From SPDF01 sp963699825 (lineage in GTDB: Bacteria > Gemmatimonadota > Gemmatimonadetes > Gemmatimonadales > GWC2-71-9): a stretch of 64,000 nucleotides of DNA. Both the position numbers and the translations under genes were made by a program. Positions 58,932-64,000 of the stretch are shown here, one piece after another. How positions within the stretch are numbered: the first letter of the stretch is position 1; each line of letters opens with the position of its first letter. The notes beneath the pieces are model-generated. The model was not told the DNA's origin and ran no database searches. It was given only the letters and a program-made list of their open reading frames with translations. Location of the stretch: NCBI GenBank assembly GCA_963699825.1, contig CAVOVI010000004.1, forward strand, positions 744,001-808,000. The letters run 5' to 3'.

Positions 58932-60320
58932 CTATCTGGCTCCGATCATCTCTCGCAGCACGTCATACCGGCTGACGATTCCGATCAGCACGCCGTCCTT
59001 TTCCACCAGCGCGGCCGGCAGGTCGCGGGTGAGCATGGGCGCCAGCCGGTCCGAGGCGAAGCTGGCGTCCACCACGGGCAGCGACGCCTCCATGACTTCG
59101 CGCACCGGGCGGTCGAGCAGCGCGGGTGACGTCAGGGCCCGCGTCATGACGGTGGCTTCGGTGAGGGTGCCCACCGAGCGGCCGTCCTCGAGCACGGGGA
59201 TCTGGCTGACGCCCCAGGTGCTCATCAGGCCGAGCGCCTGCCGGACCTGCGCCGAGGGAGGGAGGCTGACCAGCGCGGGGTGGGCGCCCTGCCGGCGCGC
59301 CAGCAGGTCGGCGATGGTGGTGTGCGGCGCGTCGAGCAGCTGGTTCTCCTGCATCCACTCGTCGTTGAACAGCTTGCTGAGGTAGCGCTCGCCGGTGTCG
59401 CAGAGGATGGTGACGACACAGGCGCTCGGGTCATCGACTTCCCGCGCCACGCGGAGCGCCAGCGCCACGTTGAGCCCGGCGGAGCCGCCGACCAGCATGC
59501 CTTCTTCGCGGGCGAGGCGGCGCGCCATGGCCATCGAGTCGCGATCACCCAGCTGGCGGAACTCGTCGATGTGCTCGAAGAGGATGGTGGAGGGGATCTT
59601 GTCTCCGCCGATGCCCTCGACCTTGTAGGGCGCGCCCTCTCCCATGTCCCGGTCGCGGGCCCAGTTGCTGTACTGGGAGCCGATGGGGTCACCGGCGATC
59701 ACGCGAATCTTCGGGTTCTTCTCTTTCAGGAACTTCCCGGCGCCGCTCACCGTGCCGCCCGTCCCGGCGCCTGCAATGAAGTGCGTCACCTTCCCCTTGG
59801 TCTGTTCCCAGATCTCGGGACCGGTGGTGCGGTAGTGCGCCTCGGGGTTGATCGGATTGTAGAACTGGTTGGCCAACACCGCGCCCGGAGTGTCCTTGAC
59901 GATCTGCTTCGCCTTCATGACGTAGTTGTCGGGATGGTCGGGCGGCACGGCGGTCGGGGTGATGACCACTTCGGCACCGTACGCCTTGAGCAGCCGCACC
60001 TTTTCCTGCGACATCTTGTCGGGCATCGTGAAGATGCAGCGATACCCCTTCAGCGCGGCGGCCACCGCGATGCCGACGCCGGTGTTGCCGCTGGTCCCCT
60101 CGACGATGGTTCCACCGGGCTTCAGGTCGCCGCGCTGCTCGGCGTCCTCGATGATGGCGAGCCCGATGCGATCCTTGACCGACCCACCGGGGTTGGCGTA
60201 CTCCGCCTTGCCGTACACCGGGGTGGCGATGCCGGCGCCGACCCGTCCCAGCCGGATGAGCGGCGTCCAGCCGATGGTGTCGAGAACGTTGTCGTAGGGG
60301 GTCTGATGGGGATTCGTCAC
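58932..60320 (-). CDS. Cystathionine beta-synthase with two CBS domains
   Basis: A 462-residue PLP enzyme. Core ~1-330: the PLP lysine in NPGGSVKDRIG, phosphate loop EGTSGNTGVGIAVAAA, and GAGTGGTVSGAGKFLKEKNP. C-terminal pair of CBS domains (~340-462): SQIPVLEDGRSVGTLTEATV and VLIGIVSRYDVLREMIG. This architecture fits CBS (transsulfuration) rather than plain cysteine synthase. ATG 60320 overlaps the TonB-C gene stop by 4 bases. Confidence 0.93.
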   Translation of the reverse strand: MTNPHQTPYDNVLDTIGWTPLIRLGRVGAGIATPVYGKAEYANPGGSVKDRIGLAIIEDAEQRGDLKPGGTIVEGTSGNTGVGIAVAAALKGYRCIFTMPDKMSQEKVRLLKAYGAEVVITPTAVPPDHPDNYVMKAKQIVKDTPGAVLANQFYNPINPEAHYRTTGPEIWEQTKGKVTHFIAGAGTGGTVSGAGKFLKEKNPKIRVIAGDPIGSQYSNWARDRDMGEGAPYKVEGIGGDKIPSTILFEHIDEFRQLGDRDSMAMARRLAREEGMLVGGSAGLNVALALRVAREVDDPSACVVTILCDTGERYLSKLFNDEWMQENQLLDAPHTTIADLLARRQGAHPALVSLPPSAQVRQALGLMSTWGVSQIPVLEDGRSVGTLTEATVMTRALTSPALLDRPVREVMEASLPVVDASFASDRLAPMLTRDLPAALVEKDGVLIGIVSRYDVLREMIGAR

Positions 60321-60727
60321 GGCGTGGTTCCTCCAACACCGGGATGACGGAAATAGATCGGCTGCAGGAACGAGGCGGCCACCGGCCTGCCATCGTGACG
60401 CGCCGGGGCAAAGCGAAGGTTGGGCGCGGCGGCGACGGCGGCGGAGTCGAGCGCCGGGAAACCGCTCGATTCCTGTACGCGGGTCGAGTCGTTGATCAGC
60501 GCGCCGGCGGTGTCGGCGTAGAGCCGCAGGATCACGGTTCCCTCGATGCCCTGGTCGAAGAGCGCCGGAGGATACTCCACCGGTGTCTGCGCGTTGAGCG
60601 CCACCGGGGGAAGATCGCGGGCCTGATCCGTGGGCGGTGCAGCGTCGGGGAGCTTCATGACGCCGGTCTGCCCCTTTTCACAGGCGAGGGCGAACAGTGC
60701 GATGGCCAGGATGGTGAGTCGATGCAT
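60317..60727 (-). CDS. Small lipoprotein with TonB C-terminal domain
   Basis: A 136-residue protein with a lipoprotein signal (LTILAIALFALACEKG, lipobox Cys about 16) and a TonB-C-like domain: PPALFDQGIEGTVILRLYAD and LDSAAVAAAPNLRFAPARHD. It lacks the TonB N-terminal helix and Pro-rich spacer, so it is not an energy transducer; such stand-alone domains are common in Gemmatimonadota. Start is ATG 60727 (60730 also possible). Confidence 0.8.
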   Translation of the reverse strand: MHRLTILAIALFALACEKGQTGVMKLPDAAPPTDQARDLPPVALNAQTPVEYPPALFDQGIEGTVILRLYADTAGALINDSTRVQESSGFPALDSAAVAAAPNLRFAPARHDGRPVAASFLQPIYFRHPGVGGTTP

Positions 60728-60737
60728 CAACGCTCCA

Positions 60738-60845
60738 TTGAATCAGAATGCACGAAAGCACGAAGGCACGACATTGGTGGGCGCACCAAGGTGGGCCCCT
60801 ACTGCCCCGCTGCCCCACCGCCCCGCGGTCCCGCCTTGCCCTGCA
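60738..60845. repeat. CACGAAAG tandem and GC-rich element at mutS 3' end
   Basis: GCACGAAAGCACGAAGGCAC (60750 on) is followed by GGTGGGCGCACC (60777-60788) and a GCCCCGCT tract (60801-60836) that runs into mutS and encodes its last ~15 residues (GKAGPRGGGAAGQ). Confidence 0.65.
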
Positions 60846-63417
60846 ACTCCGCCAGCCGGTTCAGCGCCTCCAAGGGCGTCATGTTGGAGACGTCCATGGC
60901 CCGGAGCGCCTCCAGCGCGGGATGCGGCGCCGCCTCGATGAAGAGCGGCAGCTGCGTCGGGTCCGGTTCCGGCGGCGGCGGGCCCTTCACGACCCGATGT
61001 GTGCCTTCGAGCGTGGTGAGCACCGCGCGCGCCCTGGCCACCACCGCATCGGGAAGTCCGGCAAGCTGTGCCACATGCACCCCATACGAGCGATCGGTGC
61101 CGCCGGCTTCGAGGCGATGGAGGAATACTACCGTTTCTCCCGTTTCGCGCACGGCCACGTTGAGGTTGCGGGCGTGGGCCAGCCGCTCCGGCAGCTGCAT
61201 CAGTTCGTGATAGTGCGTGGCGAACATCGTTTTGCACCCGACCTGATCGTGCAGGTGCTCGCTGACCGCCCAGGCGATGGCCACGCCGTCGTAGGTGCTG
61301 GTGCCGCGGCCGATCTCGTCGAGCAGGACGAGCGACGCCGCCGTCGCGTTGTGGAGAATGGCGCTGGTCTCCGCCATCTCCACCATGAAGGTGCTCTGGC
61401 CCTGCGCGAGGTTGTCGCTGGCGCCCACCCGGGTGAAGAGCCGGTCCACGATCCCGATCTCGGCGGCATCAGCGGGGACGAAGGCGCCCATCTGCGCAAG
61501 GACGACACAGAGCCCGATCTGCCGGAGGATGGTGCTCTTGCCGGCCATGTTCGGCCCCGTGACCAGGAGCACCCGCTCCGATTCGGCGAACCGGACATCG
61601 TTGGGCATGAACGCCTCGCGCGGCATCATCCGCTCGATGACGGCGTGCCGGCTGGCGGTGAGCGAGAGCCCGAAGCCTGTTGTCATCACGGGCCGCACAT
61701 AGCGACCGTGCACCGCCCGCTCGGCGAGGCCGGACCAGACGTCCAGGCGGGCCAGCGTCTGGGCCGTGCGCTGGATGCGGGCCACGTCGCCGCCGACCCG
61801 GTCGCGGAGCGCGGTCACGAGTTCTGCCTCGCGGGCGCTCATCCGCTCCTCCGCGCTCAGGACCTTGCTCTCGTACTCCTTGAGTTCCGGGATGACGTAT
61901 CGCTCGGCGCCGGTGAGTGTCTGGCGCCGTTCGTAATCGGCCGGGACCCGGCTGGTGTGGGCGTGGGTGACCTCGAGGTAGTACCCGAAGACCTTGTTGT
62001 ACCCCACCTTGAGCGACGGAATGCCGGTGCGCTCCCGTTCCCGCTGCTGCAGCGCGGCGATGTACTGCTTGCCGCCGTCGCGCAGGTCGCGGCTCTCGTC
62101 GAGTTCGGCATCGTAGCCTCGCCGGATGGCGCCCCCCTCGGCGAGGGTGGCCGGGGGCCGTGCCTCGAGCGCCGATGCGAGCAACTGCCCCAGATCCGCC
62201 AGGAGATCGAACGCCTCCTCCGCGGCGGAGAGCGCCGTGCTCTCATCTCTGCGTGCGAGACCGCGGAGACTCTCGAGCACATCGGGGAGCCGCAGGAAGG
62301 AGTCGCGCAGGGCGCCGAGCTCTCGTGGCGTCGCGCGGCCGGCGGCGGCGCGTCCGGCGAGGCGTTCGATGTCGCGTACGCCCTCGAGGGCCTCGCGAAG
62401 CCGGGCGCGACCGCGGGTGTCATCCACCAGCACAGTGACCGCATCGAGCCGCTCCTCGATCCGCTGCAGGTCGGAGAGGGGACTCAGCAGCCAGGCACGC
62501 AGGAGCCGCGCGCCCATCGGTGTGACGGTCGCGTCGATGGTCTCGAGGAGGGTGACCCCGCGTGCGCCGGCCCGGAGCGGTTCCACCAGCTCGAGGTTGC
62601 GGCGCGTCATCTCGTCGAGCCAGAGGTGCCCGTCGGAGCGCCGCACGGTCGGGCGGGCGAGATGCTTCAGGCCGCCGGGCTGGAGTTCGGAGAGGTAGCG
62701 GAGCAGCGCGCCTGCGGCGCCGATGGCAGGATCGTCGGCGGGGCCGAGGCCGAGTCCGTCAAGCGAAGCGAGATTGAACCGGCGGGCCAGCTCCTCGCGG
62801 GCCAGCGCGGGATCGAACTCCCAGCGCTCCCGCTCCGTGCGCATCACATCGTCGCCCAGGTCGAGTTCGGTGTCGGCCGGACTCGCCACCTCGGCGGGGG
62901 CGAGGCGGCTCAGCGCTTCACCCAGTGCTTCGGCCGGCATCGTCTCGAGGATGAATTCCCCGGTCGACAGATCGACGGCCGCAAGCCCGACAATGTCCGC
63001 GGCTAAAGCCGCGGCTCGGCCCGCTGCCCCGCTGACTGCAACCAGATAATTGTTCCGCGCGCCCGCGAGCCAGCCCTCTTCGAGCAATGCCCCGGGCGTG
63101 ATCGTTTCGACCACTTCGCGCTTGACGATTCCCTTGGCCTGCTTCGGATCCTCGACCTGTTCGCAGATGGCGACGCGGAGCCCGGCGCCGACGAGTTGCC
63201 GCAGGTATTCCGCCGCCGCCTTCACCGGCACGCCGGCGAGCGGGATGCCGTCGCCGCGACTGGTGAGGGTGATGCTCAGCAGCTTGGCGGCGCGCTCGGC
63301 GTCGTCGAAGAACATCTCGTAGAAGTCGCCCATGCGAAAGAACAGGATCGCGTCCTGGTGCCGCGACTTGATCTCGCGGTACTGCAGCATGAGCGGCGAG
63401 TTGAGCGGATCGGCCAC
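60799..63417 (-). CDS. mutS: DNA mismatch repair protein MutS
   Basis: An 872-residue MutS. Mismatch-binding Phe-x-Glu in RMGDFYEMFFDDA (~27), connector and lever domains, then the ATPase with Walker A TGPNMAGKSTILRQIG (~617) and Walker B LLDEIGRGTSTYDGVAIAWA. Two places carry repeat-derived residues: VSGAAGRAAALAADI in the connector region (62997-63034) and the C-terminal tail GKAGPRGGGAAGQ. The frame is intact throughout. No mutL in the window. Confidence 0.97.
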   Translation of the reverse strand: MADPLNSPLMLQYREIKSRHQDAILFFRMGDFYEMFFDDAERAAKLLSITLTSRGDGIPLAGVPVKAAAEYLRQLVGAGLRVAICEQVEDPKQAKGIVKREVVETITPGALLEEGWLAGARNNYLVAVSGAAGRAAALAADIVGLAAVDLSTGEFILETMPAEALGEALSRLAPAEVASPADTELDLGDDVMRTERERWEFDPALAREELARRFNLASLDGLGLGPADDPAIGAAGALLRYLSELQPGGLKHLARPTVRRSDGHLWLDEMTRRNLELVEPLRAGARGVTLLETIDATVTPMGARLLRAWLLSPLSDLQRIEERLDAVTVLVDDTRGRARLREALEGVRDIERLAGRAAAGRATPRELGALRDSFLRLPDVLESLRGLARRDESTALSAAEEAFDLLADLGQLLASALEARPPATLAEGGAIRRGYDAELDESRDLRDGGKQYIAALQQRERERTGIPSLKVGYNKVFGYYLEVTHAHTSRVPADYERRQTLTGAERYVIPELKEYESKVLSAEERMSAREAELVTALRDRVGGDVARIQRTAQTLARLDVWSGLAERAVHGRYVRPVMTTGFGLSLTASRHAVIERMMPREAFMPNDVRFAESERVLLVTGPNMAGKSTILRQIGLCVVLAQMGAFVPADAAEIGIVDRLFTRVGASDNLAQGQSTFMVEMAETSAILHNATAASLVLLDEIGRGTSTYDGVAIAWAVSEHLHDQVGCKTMFATHYHELMQLPERLAHARNLNVAVRETGETVVFLHRLEAGGTDRSYGVHVAQLAGLPDAVVARARAVLTTLEGTHRVVKGPPPPEPDPTQLPLFIEAAPHPALEALRAMDVSNMTPLEALNRLAELQGKAGPRGGGAAGQ
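62997..63034. repeat. In-frame GC-rich palindrome within mutS
   Basis: CCGCGGCT-AA-AGCCGCGG (62997-63014) next to CCCGCTGCCCCGCTG (63019-63033). It is read in frame as SGAAGRAAALAADI at a surface-loop-like position between NNYLVAV and VGLAAVDLSTGEF. Confidence 0.6.
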
Positions 63418-63426
63418 GAGCGGGTC

Positions 63427-64000
63427 CTAGGGCGCCAGCACGAAGGGGCTGCCGCCGAGCTTCGCCTTGATGGCGGCGGCCGCGGCGTCGGCGGCGTCGC
63501 GGGAGGCGAGGCCAAGGACGCGCACCTTGTAGAGATTGCCCTTTTCCTTGACCACCGTGCCGGTCATCCCCATTGCCTTGAGGTCGGCGAGGACGCTGTT
63601 GGCCGAAGCCTGGGAGGAGACGGCGGCCACCTGCACACCCCAGGCGCCGGCGGCGGCGGGGCAGCGGGGCTGGCAGCAGGGGGGCCGGAGCTGTTGTCGG
63701 CCTGACCGGTGCAGCGGCCCTGGAGGAATTCGAGGCGGTTCTTCGCTTCGATGTCGGCGGTGGGGCTGGCGAGACCGCGGGTAATCCAGGCGCAGGCGTC
63801 GGCTGCCTTGTTCAACTCGAAACTGGCGCGCGCGGCCCAGTACGAGGCCGATGGAATGAGCGAACTCGACGGATCATTGGCGCGGATCTGCTCGGCGCCG
63901 CGGACGGTGCCGGCAAAGTTTCGGGAGGCGAAGTCCATCTGCGCGAGCCGGAGCAGGGCGTCGTCGGCCCACGGACTGGTCGGATACTCCACGGCGACCT
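63427..64000 (-). CDS. TPR protein with C-terminal SPOR domain (frameshifted, cut by window edge)
   Basis: The visible part starts with a TPR/YbgF-like segment (YPTSPWADDALLRLAQMDFA, ASYWAARASFELNKAADACA) and ends with a SPOR domain (VQVAAVSSQASANSVLADLK, YKVRVLGLASRDAADAAAAA) that would bind peptidoglycan stripped of peptides at division sites. They are joined by a Pro/Ala linker encoded by a GGGGCAGC-type element (63653-63690), and the frame changes within it, near a C6 run. The N-terminus lies beyond 64000. Stop at 63427, 10 bases before mutS. Confidence 0.75.

Noticed and set aside
60748..63006. A 752-codon open frame antisense to mutS
   Set aside because: It mirrors mutS codon by codon and has no recognisable domains; long antisense frames are expected at this GC content.
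1..64000. tRNA, rRNA or tmRNA genes
   Set aside because: No T-arm GGTTCGAATCC-type sequence or rRNA core segment was seen on either strand; a covariance-model scan would be decisive.

Overview
The window is GC-rich DNA (roughly two thirds G+C by eye) and most resembles a Gemmatimonadota-type chromosome. The signs are a GWxTD-domain lipoprotein, a 6-bladed-propeller lipoprotein, a Ser/Thr kinase fused to a TolB-like/TPR output region, an MMPL exporter and the mix of housekeeping genes. The phylum call is inference from gene content, not from a marker-gene comparison. There are two classic chromosomal landmarks: a complete rnpB gene, and an origin-type block in which dnaA-dnaN (minus) diverges from rpmH-rnpA-yidD-yidC-mnmE (plus).

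Layout. 1-6.6 kb: a Tad (tight adherence) pilus operon on the minus strand, flp-cpaA-tadE-cpaB-cpaC-tadG-cpaE-cpaF, with cpaF cut by the window edge; most genes between cpaE and flp carry frameshifts. 7.1-13.8 kb: a cell-surface glycan/lipid locus with GT-C-like polytopic membrane proteins, a PAP2 remnant, a SAM methyltransferase and a dolichyl-phosphate-glucosyltransferase-like GT2; part of it is visibly less GC-rich. 13.8-16.0 kb: a two-gene ABC exporter. 16.2-23.3 kb: a ferredoxin, then the complete SUF iron-sulfur operon sufR-sufB-sufC-sufD-sufS-sufU followed by a bacilliredoxin and a small unknown protein, all minus, with stop/start overlaps at several junctions and a strong sigma70-like promoter almost on top of the sufR start codon. 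23.9-35.3 kb: peptide deformylase, a patatin/outer-membrane protein, a 7Fe ferredoxin, a hotdog-alpha/beta-hydrolase fusion, a propeller lipoprotein, an RNase D-like exonuclease, a MIP18/SufT protein, a DCC thiol oxidoreductase, a matrixin protease and an MMPL exporter. 35.3-45.5 kb: DNA polymerase I, a GWxTD lipoprotein, two Ser/Thr kinases, pyrE and an AraC-type regulator. 45.5-55.5 kb: rnpB, a secreted unknown, mtgA, dnaN, dnaA and the rpmH-rnpA-yidD-yidC-mnmE block. 55.5-64 kb: a CDGSH protein, a metallopeptidase-like protein, a rhomboid protease, ddl, cystathionine beta-synthase, a TonB-C lipoprotein, mutS and a TPR/SPOR protein cut by the window edge.

Three signals stand out. (1) The dnaA-dnaN gap holds five consecutive TAG trinucleotides, a short G-rich spacer and a DnaA-box-like site beside an AT-rich tract, which looks like a bacterial DnaA-trio unwinding element; dnaA itself has a sigma70-like promoter with a perfect DnaA box in its spacer. 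(2) GC-rich palindromic elements built from GGGGAAGC/GGGGCAGC units occur between genes and inside conserved genes (polA, mtgA, mutS, mnmE, the sufD/sufS junction), several apparently keeping the reading frame, like Rickettsia palindromic elements. (3) Intergenic regions hold head-to-head pairs of 8+4+8 palindromes (ATTCCCGC...GCGGGAAT and ACCCCCGC...GCGGGGGT), a REP/BIME-like family.

Single-base frameshifts are common and clustered (tad locus, 7-8.6 kb, 11.3-13 kb). The ones in sufB, polA and mnmE are in genes that should be intact, so part of this is probably consensus error. The clustering in dispensable surface loci leaves real gene decay open.
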